64,000 bases of DNA from assembly GCA_022497145.1 (NCBI GenBank), contig MU385954.1, forward strand, positions 44,024-108,023. Reading direction: 5' to 3'. The notes under the pieces were generated by a model. It had not been told where the DNA came from, searched no databases, and saw only the letters and a program-made list of their open reading frames with translations. This document shows, piece by piece, positions 45,472-57,564 of this stretch (the stretch's first letter is position 1; every line of letters begins with the position of its first letter). The position numbers were made by a program, and so were the translations under genes. The stretch comes from Rostrohypoxylon terebratum. Its lineage: Eukaryota > Ascomycota > Sordariomycetes > Xylariales > Hypoxylaceae.

Positions 45472-46340
45472 ATGGCAGCCTTAGAGAATTCTGGGCGCAT
45501 CGAGGCTATCATCAAGTTCATCAACCGCAGCCTTCAAAGCATCCAGAGCATCAAGTGCACAATTGACCGTCTCGATTTCTATAGCGGCCAGACAGCAGAC
45601 GGTGGCCAATAATTCATCCAACCTTTTCCACATTCCAAAATGCTTCAACGTTTGAATGAGACTCGGCCTTGGGATAATCCTTACGGATGCCCGTCGATAT
45701 CGCCTATAGACGAGCACCTAGACAATTGTGGACAGGCTAGGGCTTTGTGGAATGCGCTCCGAAGCCATTTGAACCTCAACCAAGATGACACAGCCCCCGG
45801 AATCTTGGAGGAAGCGGCATGGAAGTTGGTAACTGCTACCGTCAACTCGCAATTTTACGCTGTTAATATCTCTGTATAGGCCCTTTGCAGACGAGAACTT
45901 AGCCAAGTTAACCGTCCCCTCGCCCTGGAAAGTTGAATGCTTCATGGATACATTTAACCTTGACACACCTCATATGGTCGCCTTTCTGTCAAATGATTTG
46001 CCTCTCACGGACATGATTCCTTCCGAGGGCGAGTTGCATGCTATTCTGTGGATTATAGGTAGTCGCATTCTGTACGTCCAGTATCAATATCACCGTATCA
46101 TACCTGTCAGTTTGACCTCCTTCTCGAGTTCTATTCTTCCCAGCTCACAAACCTAAGATCACCCTGGTTTCCGCTGCAGGATACCGCCTTCGCATCACTC
46201 AAGGCTACATTGACCAGGGGCAACTCTTTGTACGGATGACGCCTATCGTGGACTTCACGGTGGGTGAGAAGGAAAAATGGGATGATTTTGTCCAGGCCCT
46301 ATGCTGGGTAGTGGGGAACCCCGTAGGCGTTACAACCTAA
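45472..46340 (+). pseudogene. Hypothetical protein gene copy with in-frame stop
   Basis: A three-exon model 45472-45824, 45880-46094 and 46180-46340 gives 242 codons with one in-frame TAA at 45610-45612 (codon 47). The sequence on both sides of the stop is in the same frame and looks coding: IVMAALENSGRIEAIIKFIN and IKCTIDRLDFYSG before, RLNETRPWDNPYGCPS after. Later come ECFMDTFNLDTPHMVAFLS and GYIDQGQLFVRMTPIVDF. Intron 1 uses a weak GTTGGT donor; intron 2 (85 nt) is GTATCA...CTGCAG. I do not recognise the family. A functional gene starting downstream of the stop is possible, but a decayed accessory gene fits its neighbours better. Confidence 0.4.
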
Positions 46341-47124
46341 CTTCGGTATGCGTGATTGACTGAGGTATCGCGGGTAGGGCCTTTCGAGGTGCTGGCGCGT
46401 CGCGTAAGGCTGAAAATAAAAGTATGCATTACTTCCCGCTGGCGCTGAGGCATTAGCGTTGTTATTGTATTGTACACCCCACTATGCTGTAGGCCTGTCT
46501 TTACCTAGGTAGAGTCCTAGACCGCCCCCCTAGCGCTAGGTACATTAAGCAAATCACAGGCTGATTACATAGCAAAAGTCAATGCTCGCGACCTCGACGT
46601 AATACGAGAGGCTTTCAAATCCGTTAGCGGATCCCCATCCAAATATTTGAGTACCCTGTGATTGAGAATATGGTAGAGTTTGTTGCAAAATGACTACCCT
46701 AACCCTCAGGGTTAGGGTTAGGGTCATGGTATGGTCCAAGCTCAATTTGGGGTTAAGGGGATTAGGGGGGTTAGGGTTGGAAATTGGCTTCATTTAGGGT
46801 TAGGGTTATTTGAAGATTTTAAGACACCAATAATTACGTAAGGCTTGGATTGCTTCTAGGAGTCTAGGTACCTACTTAATATACGGGGCGAAAATAATCA
46901 TACAAAATGGCGGAATACATCCGTTAACAATAATAGGTGATGTACGTCTCCCTGTACATACACGAATCTACTAGGTTATCTCCCTCAAGTGCTGTAGGTA
47001 GGTAGTCATTTCAGCACCATTATAGATCTCATCATAGGACAAATTCACATTCGAATTTTTGGTATACGCATACAATAAACTATCAGGTAAGTCCCCCCCC
47101 CCTCCACTCATAGAGCCACCTACC
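46341..47124. other. Spacer with interstitial telomeric repeats
   Basis: No gene is supported. It holds the TTAGGG-type array at 46697-46808 and lies downstream of the TRS130 stop codon. Confidence 0.55.
46697..46808. repeat. Interstitial telomeric (TTAGGG)n repeats
   Basis: CCCTAACCCT at 46697-46706 is followed after two bases by GGGTTAGGGTTAGGGT at 46709-46724. Further degenerate TTAGGG/TTAAGGGG units lie at 46749-46780 and two perfect units at 46793-46806. TTAGGG is the telomere repeat of filamentous ascomycetes. The order here, CCCTAA then TTAGGG, is the reverse of a simple end-to-end telomere fusion. Confidence 0.85.
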
Positions 47125-50100
47125 TCACGCAACAGCCCTCCCTTCATCGCCCATCTCCCTCAACCGTTCCACATCCAACACCAACGGCCCCCCGGCCGGT
47201 CCACTCGCGTCAAGGCTCAAGGTAACGCGTGCTCTATCTTCGATAACCCTAACCGTCTCACCCAGATTCCTTACATCCGTCTCAAAATGCACGCTCGCTC
47301 CCGTCCCGCCGTCGATGGGAGACCCGACAGTTGCATCATAGGTTCTGACTTCCCTGATCTCAACGGTGGGATACGGGAGCCAGCCATCGCGGAGCGGCAC
47401 AAGGAGAATCGGGATCTCGGCTTCGGTATCGGGGGTGCTTTCGTAGTTAACTTTAACGTTCTTTCCTCCGGTCCCAGCCTCAGTAGCCGGGGCTGATGGC
47501 GGGGAAGGAGCCGGGATGACGAAGTGCCCCTTCCTTCTTCCGCCTAGTAGCCACGTGTCTTGTGGGGCGGCAAGCTCGTAGCTAAATTCCAGGTCTGTCT
47601 GCTCGGCGGGCGGGGTGGTGGTGTCCCATACACGCGTCCATTTCAGATGTAAGATCGCGGGTAGCAATTGATTTGTGCAGACAGTTGGCGTGGGAGAGTC
47701 GGGTAGAGTGGAAAGTGCTGAACATGACTGCGGAGGAGGCTGTTGAAGTCGGATATCAGCTGTGTGAACGATGGTTAGGGAGGGTATATCCACAGGGATC
47801 AAGATCGATCTCGGTTCGGCGGAGATCGAGTTCGTATCAAGTGCTAGATTGGGATTCTCGGTCTGCCAATTCTGGAGGAAGGCCACAAGAGATTTAGAAT
47901 AATCGGTGCCATCAGGTGCCCTGCCCAGCCCGACGAAGTACTTAGCCCAGTTAATTGAAGACAAGAAGGCTGTAGGCACTGATCCGATGAGAACCGCACG
48001 TTCCAGATCATTCCCTGTAAGGCCATGTCGGATGTGCGGTATGACTGTCGAGCATAGGAGCCGAGAGAAGGGGCATAATGGCTTATCTTCCAAAGATTCT
48101 ACGATAGAATCCTCGATGAGAGATTCAATCTCATCTAATACCACGCTATAATGTAACCTCAGATACATCGTTTTCATCGTCTTCTTATGTATCTTTACGT
48201 CCTTTTTGCGCGTGATCTTGTACAAAAGACTCGCCGGTTGCTTCGGGAAGACGACGACGGGCGCGCTAGGAGGTATTCCGAATTCTGATTCAAAAATCTC
48301 TGAGCCTACGAGCTCACTCTTGAATAAACGCAGAGGGCTACTACTCGCCGTTGATACGGTAAAGCGGGAGAAGAGAGCTTTGTGTTTGAATACATCCTGG
48401 ACATTCACCCCGAGTGCTAAGGCGGTTTCCACGACTGGAGTTTGGAAGAAGAAAAATGAACCATCTTCGGTTGTGTAAGATACTTCGATGCGTATAGATA
48501 TACTGAGAGTCTCCTGCTCTACAGTATAAGGAAATCGGATTCGGATAGTGCTATCCTGTGGTATGGCGCCAAAGCAAAATAGACCAGCCTCTGGCTTTTT
48601 CGAGAAACTGATGGACGAGTTGATACACTTGGCTTCGCTAGTGAGCAGCCTCAGGCCGCCTGTAGCAGCCTTGACTCGAATCTCAGCCTTAAGCAAATTA
48701 TTCCAGCCAGCATCTAAATCAATATCGACTGTATTGTTTCGATCTAATTGAATGTGTTTGGATGCACGTAGTTTGACATCCAGAGTTTCAGATCGGTGGT
48801 AAATAGCGAGATATGGAGATTGAAGGGTGTCGCTAGCCTTGTCTATAGCCTGACCGGCCTCGCGTTCGTGGTGAAGGTGTAGGTTACCGGCCTTGAAATC
48901 GACCTTATCGATCTCATAAGAACCTGGAATAGCCGACTTTTTCAATGAGTATGGCTCCGTTCAAGTGTTGTCATGAGACAAACTTACATTACTATTTAGC
49001 TTGAGCTTGTTTTTACCCGGCGTAATGACTGCGGGTTCAGGAAGCTCAAACCATATATCCTTCGACGATTTGTTGACTGTGCTAACAACCCGAACTTTCG
49101 CACTATCAATTGGGAGGTCATCCACGAGCAAGCTATTCACCTTCAGATTAAGCGAAATGCTGTCTCGGCCCTGAAGATACTCCGGAGGACCGTCAACTTC
49201 CACAATAGATATGAAGCTAGAAAGGGGTATTCGTAGTTCATTCGGAAGAGTTTTTGTCGCCGCGAGCAAATCGTCCAAGAATCCTTTAATAGCTTCACTG
49301 TCGGGGTAGTCAACGTCTTCTGTCTTCCCCAATCGGAACGCGGACTTCTGTCGCTGGCGATCTCTCTCGGCCGCGGCAGCATTAGTTAAGAGCTTAAGCA
49401 TGACCTTGATGAACTCGTCTTTCTGCTTAAGTTGCTTAAGACATCTTGAGCACATGACTAGCATAGATAGCTCTAATAGATTCCAACCACTGCCTCCAAA
49501 CAGAGGAATAGTTTTCCAAAATTCGGTAGAAGCTGCAGCGTAGTCGCCAAGATGGTATTTTAACACAGCAATATCAGCCATACTAGTTCTCACTGAATTA
49601 GTATGGTCCGCTACAAGGTAATGTCGAAGAGCTTTGTCGGTAAGTGTCTCGTAAAGTCGGTAGAAAGCGTCCCTGTTGTCGAGAGCCGTCTTGAGCAGTT
49701 TGCTGTCGACACCAGAGATAGAGACTACAGTTTCTCGACTGGCAGAAGTCTCCTTATCTTCCGCGTCTGGCTTCACATCCTCTTCGTCGACATCATCGTT
49801 ATCGTTATCGTTATCATCATCAAGGTCGATGTCGACCATTTCAACCATAGTCGATTCCCCTATAACAGGTACGCTATCCCAGCCATCAGCCCATCCACGC
49901 TTCTTCCCGGCTTCCGCAAGGATGTTCCTTGATAGCATATAGAGCTCAGCTCTCCTAGCAGCGAGCTCTTCTAGTCCAGCTTTTAGAAACGATGATTGAG
50001 CTTGATCATCTATAGAACTTGTCGGACGTCCAGAGAAGACATTTGGGCTAGGAAGTGGACGACCCACATTGGCACCACGTCCTGTCTGTATAGCCAATGA

Positions 50101-51954
50101 CGAACTCCTCGCGGGATGCATCATCGTCTTAGGTTCGGGTATCGCGGCTTTTTGTTCGTGGGCATCCTGCGTTAACGTCGAAGGGGGTATCGGTAGAGCT
50201 TTGGTGGAAGTCTGGGCCAGGATCTGCTGCGCAATAGAAAAGGCAAATGAAGCCACCAAATTCTCAACAACTTCCGCAACCATAGGATCGGCTGGTGATT
50301 TTTTTAGAGTATCATCTCCATCGGCCTCCGCTATATCCGTTAGAGCAGCGAAAACATCATTCCTCATAACCTGGGAGACCGTGGGAATGAATTCTAATGT
50401 CCGCCGGCAAATCTCAGCTAGCATGGTTAGATCCTCATGCTCGTTTTCTTTTTGTTTTGGGGGCGGCGCGCGGGGGGCGACACCGGGCAAAATCGATTCC
50501 TGCTGCTCCTTGAGCTTTGCTACCAGCTCTTCCCGTGTGGACCATGCATTTCCCAGCCGAAGCAGAAGGGATATTTGCCTAGCGAAGATATAGCACCTAA
50601 AGTCAAAAACAGATACATTATTCGCAACAATTAGATCGCGATATGATTTCTTAGTGGAACTGATGGGAATGTCATCATATATATCCTTGGGTTGGGTACT
50701 TTCAGCTTGCGACTGCAGATCAACCGTTTCCTCGTCATCTTCGTAATCGGAGCTAGCAATGACAGCCTTGGCCTTGAGAGCGATCTGTTTCAACTCCTCA
50801 GTATAGCTTAACAATGCATTCGTAGCGGATCTTGATCCTGTGGATGTCTGATCTTTCACGATCATATCCAGCCCTACGCTTAGTTCATCGTACCCGACTA
50901 ATGCATCTTCCACCAGACCAACGCTTTCAAATCCGCGAGCGAGACCCTCCTTGAGGATGAAGAAAGTACAGAAATTCCATCCGGGCAAAGTCCTCTGCGA
51001 GTCCTTCTCCCTGATGTCTTCTTCGTACTGGCTCACGCGCAGATCAAAACTAGATAGAATGAGACTGCGAAACTTAGAGATGAGATCCGTCCACGAATTC
51101 TCAGTCTCCTGTTCAGTCTCAGAATAACCGCTAGGAACAGCTGGCACAACACGAGGTAATATATCGTACGGAACATCGTTAACGCCGATGCGAATCTGAG
51201 CGATTCGATCTACGCCTCCTTTGCTAGATGTATTGAAATCAGACCTGAGCTTTTCGAAGAGCGTGCTTGATCCAGGTCTCCACTTGGAAACGGCAGAGGT
51301 CTTTTCTGGGGCAGAGCCTGAATCTCGGGGCTGAGTGGCGGCGACAGTGTTCGGTATGACAACGTGGATGATAAGCCATTCAAAGGCATCGTGATTTTCA
51401 GCAGTATTCCTCTTGGAACCTGACGGGGGCGTGTTGGTTTTGATCCAGTCGCGTATATCCTGTCTCACATGTCCCTTATAAGAATCATTATCGTCACATC
51501 GAACAAGTAACACTTTTAAGTATGGAGTCCTTCTTAAACCAGGGATCTGGTGCCGCCGCACAGGTGTACTACTTCGATTCGCGGACTGATCGAGCCCATC
51601 TGAGGACAGTTTAGCACCAATTTGGGTCTGGAAGCCGTCGTCGCGACTAATGACCGGCTCCAAATGTTGTCCAGAAGCATTGAGAGAAGTAACTGTGGAG
51701 GTAATCGAGGTCTTATCGCCGGCGGAAAGAAGATCGATATGAAGAGTATCTATGGAACGTAGTGGACCGGCATGCGATTGCCAATGGAGGTTGCGCAAGG
51801 GAAGCCGGGGTACTAATCCGGGTGCAAGGAGTTTGAAGACATCGTGGGGATCGAAATACTCGACTATTCGAAGTTAGCAATGTCGGCGCATAGTTCAGGA
51901 AATCTGTGGAATAAATGCACCTGTGACTTTAGATGTTGAGTACGACTGTTCCAT
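47125..51954 (-). CDS. TRS130: TRAPPII complex subunit Trs130/TRAPPC10
   Basis: Three exons: 51954-51921, 51863-48988 and 48936-47125; 1573 residues. TRAPPII is the exchange factor complex for Ypt31/32 (Rab11) at the late Golgi. The tiny first exon encodes MEQSYSTSKVT and joins over a 57-nt intron (GCTAAC branch) to EYFDPHDVFKLLAPGLVPRL and LRNLHWQSHAGPLRSIDTL, the highly conserved N-terminus of TRAPPC10. The middle is alpha-solenoid (LLVRCDDNDSYKGHVRQDIRDW, HALRHYLVADHTNS-like region) with a long acidic insert (DDDNDNDNDDVDEEDVK). The C-terminal third is beta-rich, as in the Trs130 domain. The second intron is taken as 51 nt (48987-48937); a 33-nt alternative is too short. It shares a 610-bp divergent promoter with MRI1. 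Confidence 0.9.
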
Positions 51955-52563
51955 GGCGAACAGCTATTAGAGTCGCTTCCTACTTCATGATTATAGAGTC
52001 CCAATTATCCTGATTGGACGCCCGTAAGTACCATGCGCCAAGAGAGACAGTCTTTAGGAGCACGTTGAGATTTGCAGGAGATTTGCGATACGGATATGGA
52101 CAGTAGAAGTTTGAAGTTGTACATTCGATGATCGACCGTTAACCTTGGAACTGCCAGGTGCACAATTAACTTAAGCTTCAGTGACCTTGTCTAGTCACTA
52201 GTGTACTCCACTTGTCGCTAGTACCTGTGCCTAGCAAGCGACGGCTGTCTGCAGCCGACACCAAACTAAAATCCAGGGGCAAAGCCGACCCAAAGCGGTG
52301 AGAGCCACGCTGCTCAATTGATTGGTTGTCAACAATTCTGTGTAACCAAGCTATCGGATGGAGGGGTCTGGCAGAAATCTTGACGCCAAGATATACCAAG
52401 TACCCAGGTACCCAGTACCTCGAGAAAATGATTGCCATGGGTTTTGCTATGGCGACATTTCCCGATCAACCCAATTATATCTAGTCCAAATCTCATATAG
52501 AATTAAAAGACATCAGTTGAATTCTCTCAAGTGAAGCAATATTGGTAAGAGGAACAAAAGAAT
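51955..52563. other. Divergent promoter between TRS130 and MRI1
   Basis: This is the 609-bp gap between the two start codons. No additional gene is supported. Confidence 0.5.
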
Positions 52564-53879
52564 ATGTCAGGCCTTCAAGCTATTCGATATTCCAGAGGCA
52601 AGTTGGAAGTCCTCGACCAACTGAAATTGCCCCACGAACATCACTACGATCAAGTTTCGACAAGCGAAGAGGCATTTGACAGCATAAAATCCATGAGAGT
52701 AAGAGGTATGTCGGTTAAATCACCTACTAGCTCGTGAATTTCGATCAATGCTCATATATATAATTACAGGCGCACCAGCTATTGCCATCGTAGCAGCGTT
52801 GGGCCACGGAGTTGAACTACATAATGGGAGTTGCAGTTAGTCATCCGTCTCACTCATCTATAAATGACTCTCCCCACTCCCCATCCGATCGATGATGGCA
52901 CGTAGCTAACACCAGCATAGAAGCAACCTCTTCCGAGGAGACCATCTCCTATATTGACTCGCGTTTAGATTACCTCAAACAATCACGGCCAACAGCCGTG
53001 GACCTTACTAATGCCATTACCCATCTCAAAAACACCATCCGGTCCGTCGAGACAACGGGACGTGATGCCATCATCGCCGCGTATATCGATGCGGCAGAAG
53101 AGATTTTCCGCAAAGACACCGAGACAAATCTCTCCATTGGCGAACACGGGAGCAAGTGGCTTCTCGAAAATGCGCCGACGAAGTCTGCCGACGGCAAGGT
53201 CTCGGTTTTGACACACTGCAACACGGGATCGCTTGCTACGTCAGGCCATGGAACAGCGCTCGGCATAATCCGTTCATTGTATTCGGGAGGCCATCTGCAC
53301 CACGCATTCTGTACCGAAACCCGGCCATACAATCAAGGAAGCCGACTTACTGCCTTTGAACTAGTGTATGAGGGAATCCCCTCGACGCTCGTCACGGACT
53401 CGATGGCAGGCGCCCTATTCGCTACCAAGAAGGCCGAAAACAATATTGCCGCGGTCATCGTCGGCGCAGATCGAGTCGTGCGCAATGGTGACACTGCTAA
53501 CAAGATTGGCACTTACAGTCTGGCTGTGCTAGCCAAATACCACGGATTGAAGTTCATCGTAGCGGCACCCACGACAAGCATTGATCTGCAAACAGAGACC
53601 GGCGCAGGAATCAAGATCGAGGAACGCAAGCCGGAGGAGCTGACGCAGATCAGCGGGGCTGTAGTAGGAAATGACGGAAAGGTGGACGTCAGCCGCACCG
53701 AGCGCGTAGCAACCGCGCACCAAGGAATTGCCGTCTGGAATCCTGCATTTGATGTCACCCCAGCAGAGCTTATCGATGCCGTGGTCACAGAACGTGGTGT
53801 AGTCGTAAAGGGCGAGGATGGAACATTCAACTTCAAAGATATCATGCCAGAAAGATGGGCCAAAGTTGCTGGGAAATAA
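52564..53879 (+). CDS. MRI1: Methylthioribose-1-phosphate isomerase
   Basis: Three exons: 52564-52705, 52770-52835 and 52921-53879, giving 388 residues. It converts 5-methylthioribose-1-phosphate to the ribulose form in the methionine salvage pathway. It is an eIF2B-alpha-like fold. The family motifs are present: MRVRGAPAIAIVAALG across intron 1, LTHCNTGSLATSGHGTALG with catalytic Cys169, TETRPYNQGSRLTAFEL, and IVGADRVVRNGDTANKIGTY with catalytic Asp253. The end is FNFKDIMPERW. Introns are 64 and 85 nt; the second has GCTAAC before the acceptor. The region between YNQGS and GADRV separates it from true eIF2B subunits. Its stop is 185 bp from that of the M20 peptidase gene, which converges on it. 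Confidence 0.93.
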
Positions 53880-54064
53880 CAAGTGGTCACAAAGGGGAAA
53901 AATCGGAAACTAATTGCAAAATTAGAAAGCGTAATCTCGGCGGTCAAACGTAACGTAAGGCATCTCGTCTGCGAGACATCTCCTATGATATATTAGTAAT
54001 CATGTAGTTAAGAAAACACGCCTCAAACACGCTGGAATCTATTTTAATCGCAAACGCAAACCAC

Positions 54065-55375
54065 TTAGCTCTCAAGAGCATGTAGGATGAGCTTCTTATA
54101 ATCTTCCACCGCTGTTTCCAGGTCCCCCAACTTGATCGCTTCGTCGGGCCCGTGGGCTACAAAAATCGTTCCCGGTCCGTACAGGTATCGCGTGTGATTC
54201 CCCTCTAGATTGGGAACATCCGTTCCGTAGTTGACGGTCGTGGTTTCAAAGCCTAGTCAAAAGTTAGTCCCGAGGTGGACGATGTTGTAGAATGGGAAAC
54301 ATTTACCCTCCACATCGCAGTCGCACTTGACGACGCCATATCCGTAGTTACAATCGAACTCAAACGCTTCCTCGTCTACACTTCGCATGGCCTCAATCAA
54401 CCGACCCGAGGCAATCTTGGCCCCGTCAAGCTCAGGGCCAATGGCGACACGGACCGCAAGACGAGCTGTCGCTCGCTCCGGGATAACGTTGGCTGCGACG
54501 CCACCTTCCAACATGCCAATGTTGACGGTGGTATTGCCGAATTCCTCACTACTGCCCAGGTCTGTTTCAAGAACACGAACAAGTCCACGCATTAAAACCT
54601 CCGTAGCACTCTTGCCCAACCACGGATACCCACTGTGTCCGGCATGACCGTGCGCCGTAATATTGCATCCAAAGATACCTTTGTGACCGCATACTAAGCG
54701 ACCCTCGGTCGGTTCGCCGAATATAGCCGCCTTGAATTCTGGGGCGGGATCCAAATTCCCTCGCAATTTCGAAAAGTGTCGCATTCCCACAGCAGATGTT
54801 TCCTCGCCAACAACATATAGTAGCATAAGAGAGTCTTCCTCACCCGCAAGAACCCCGGAATCTAGAAGAGCTTGCAGGGCGATTATCTGTGCGGCCACGC
54901 TAGCTTTCGCATCGACGCTGCCGCGGCCCGCGATCAAGGTATCGGGGTTGAGGGAGGAATCATTTCGCGAATACGGAATGAAGGGAGGGACTGTGTCTAT
55001 ATGACTGGACAAAAGCACTTTTGGAGAAGGGTGGAGGTTGGAGCCTGGCCAAGCAATAACATTGAAACGAGGTTTATCGCTATCGGAATCAGACTCGGAT
55101 GGAGGGATGGAATCGAGCTGGACGGTAAAGCCACGCGCGGTGAGGTAGTCGGCTAAGAAGTTACCGACCACGCTTTCGTTGCCGCTAATCGAGGAGATTT
55201 CGACAAGGGATTTGTGTAAGGATACAAGGTCCTCTCGGTAAGAAGGTGACCCATGGGAAGACTCGTAGGACGGGGGTTGTAATGAAGTCGAAGCTGATTT
55301 GAGAGGTTTCTGGAGCTCGGATCCTAGAGCTTCACAGCTGCTAAGAAGCAGGGCGGAGAGGGGCCAGAGCTTCAT
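54065..55375 (-). CDS. Secreted or vacuolar M20 family zinc peptidase
   Basis: Two exons: 55375-54307 and 54252-54065, with a 54-nt intron (GTAAAT donor, CTAAC branch site, CTAG acceptor); 418 residues. MKLWPLSALLLSSCEALGS is a signal peptide. The metallopeptidase residues are visible: His and Asp in LSSHIDTVPPF, the bridging Asp in GRGSVDAKASVAAQ, the catalytic and metal-binding Glu pair in YVVGEETSAVGM and FGEPTEG, and the dimerisation-domain HGHAGHSGYPWLGKSA. Exon 2 provides VNYGTDVPNL and the final metal-binding His in FVAHGPDEAI. The enzyme probably removes or deacylates amino-acid derivatives, as ArgE/DapE/CPG2-type proteins do; the substrate is unknown. A GTG codon 27 nt upstream is not used as the start. 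Confidence 0.9.
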
Positions 55376-56889
55376 ACCTACGACCCAAGCAACAAAAAGC
55401 ACAATTGAGATGTTCCAATGTCCAAATGATACCTCCTCAGTTACCTATACGTACGTGGTGGGTAAATGTTGTTGACCTTATCATTGGGACTTGGAAGAAG
55501 CGCTTCAAGGTTAAGGTTACTAGTAATGGAGTACGATTACTAATGAAAGCTTGCAAGTTAGCGACACTTCTAGGGGTGGGGGAGAATATAATATGGGGCC
55601 GTGACAGTGTCTTGACTCTTGACAGCCCCGAGAAGGTGCAAGCCTAAACAAGTACCGCTCCACGTCATTTGTGTGAGAAGATACAAAAAGCCCCCTACGA
55701 AATACGCCATTTGCTCCATGGATTCCTTATACTTCCAGGGACCTTGGGTTCTAGCACCCTCCTCTCTCTCCAAATTTCAAAATACTCAAAATAACGCAGA
55801 GAACTCGATCATCCCCAAGAATCCCGTCTTGTTCAATGAGTAATCCAGGGACTCCCCCCTTGGAAATATCTCCAAGACAGTGTCGTTTCCCAGTGCCTTT
55901 TCATCTCTACATAGTATACAATATACTACAACAATAGTATATCCCGAATCCTAAGAATGGAGAGTCTACGCACAGCTCTTACTAGGTAGTTTAAACCAGT
56001 CAACATCCAACCTCCAGTAGTCCATACTCCATACTCCATACACCACTCTTCATGCAGAGATGGATCTCACTCACGATAACAGAGTGAGCCGGAGAGTTTA
56101 TTTAGGACTGGATGGTAAAGCACGAAACACGCCTCGAGAAGAACGATCCGGACTCTAAGTAGGAATTGCCTAGGTACTCTTCACATCAACAATGCCGTCT
56201 CTGAGCACCAGGTAGGACTATAATACGAGACTCAACCCCAAGGAAGGAACATGCTACGTCAGCGCTATAACTTCGTAAAGCATAGGCCGACTACTATGTA
56301 CATAACATCGTGTCATACCGATCAAGAGGTCTTAGCTACACCGCCTGCTCTTTTCCTACCATACTTGTCAGCGTATATAACGAGCTTTAAGAGGCGAGGT
56401 CAATAGGTATAAATAAGAGTCATGCAGTCAAGTCGCGCCGCTGAACAGGTTAGGCGACGAAATCCCGCGACGCCCGAACTGAGCAGGGCTAGAGCTACTG
56501 TGCCGCAAATTGAAATTTTGTCCTTGGATAGTGGATCGATTATAACTTGTTCAAGCTTGGCGTGAGGCCGACGTAGCATGGCTAATTTCAGCCAGGGCTA
56601 GCAACTGCCTAGTTCTAGTAGTTCTAGACGTCGCCCCGTAATGCGGTCCTATTATGGGCTTGCCTTTCTAGCTCGCCGGAATTGGGATCTCGCGATGCTC
56701 GGTAGCTAATGCTTGGAATACTATCCGAAATCATGCGGTGGATTCGGGACTCGGATTCGGGAGTCTAGTTTGAGTGGGTATAAAAGGTCCGAGGTATCTT
56801 GCAAACTGACGATGGCTTCTTTTCTCGCCCACCTCGACAACTCGTTCTTCTACTTGCTTTAATAGCATCACGTTCGCTTATCGTTCGCA
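55376..56889. other. 1.5-kb divergent intergenic region
   Basis: This is the upstream region of the M20 peptidase (-) and the small secreted protein (+). A TATA box lies at 56779-56786. A short frame at 55405-55647 is not supported as a gene. Confidence 0.5.
56779..56786 (+). promoter_or_regulatory. TATA box of secreted protein gene
   Basis: The sequence TATAAAAG lies 104 bp before the ATG at 56890 and is followed by a CT-rich leader (about 56830-56860), a usual highly expressed fungal promoter layout. Confidence 0.6.
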
Positions 56890-57564
56890 ATGCGCTCTTT
56901 CGTTCTGACTCTCACGGCGGCCGTTGCCGCGACGGCCCTTCCTGACGTGACCGTCGTCCCCAAGGAGCTCGCTTGCAGCAACTGGCCATTCTACCGCCAG
57001 TTGAACAGTGTTGCGGGTCCCTTCACCCTCTTTGCCGACTCCACTGGCAACGCGACCATCGACGGCAACAAAGCCACATATATCACCATTGATGATCCGA
57101 CCATCGCCTCAGGTTGGGTATGAGTACATCCGCTTCAATGAAAATTTCTGAGAAAACGCGACTAATATCCCGTGAAGATTGGCATAACCCCCCAGAAGGG
57201 CGTAGCAGTGCCCTACTTCCAGTGCCAGGCCTTCGGCAGCTCGGAGATGCTCGCCGTGAACTACAACGGCGCATACCAGCCCCTAAGCATTTCAGAGTAC
57301 TTCTACCACGAATATGATGGCCTAATCTTCATGAAGACCACGGCGAAAGGCGCCCCCATCGAGCCTCACTGGCACTACTACCCCAACGGCACGCGCCAGG
57401 CCGGTACGTTCTTAGGGTTCAACAACTTCACCACTTGGGCCTACCTCCTCGACAGCACGTCAGGCAAATACCGAGTCCGTCTTCTAACGGACACGTCCAC
57501 GCCGTTAATTGATGGTGAATTCACTGGTTTCGTACGAGCTGGTGACCCGAGCGTTTCAGACTAA
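56890..57564 (+). CDS. Small secreted protein, 204 residues
   Basis: Two exons: 56890-57117 and 57178-57564, joined over a 60-nt intron (donor GTATGA after a Trp codon, acceptor GTGAAG). MRSFVLTLTAAVAATALPD is a signal peptide. The mature protein is about 185 residues with two cysteines (ELACSNWPF and YFQCQAFG) and alternating short strands such as GPFTLFADSTGNATID, EYFYHEYDGLIFMKT and KYRVRLLTDTSTP. It looks like a small beta-rich secreted protein of the type common in ascomycetes. No enzyme motif is seen. The strong TATA promoter suggests regulated or high expression. Confidence 0.8.

Noticed and set aside
46697..46724. Ancient end-to-end chromosome fusion point
   Set aside because: The repeat order CCCTAA then TTAGGG is opposite to that made by head-to-head fusion of two telomeres.
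48955..48987. 33-nt intron in TRS130
   Set aside because: Too short for fungal splicing; a 51-nt GT-AG intron (48987-48937) also keeps the frame and joins family-like sequence.
16580..53879. Methionine-metabolism gene cluster
   Set aside because: The homocysteine methyltransferase and MRI1 are 36 kb apart with many unrelated genes between them, so linkage looks accidental.
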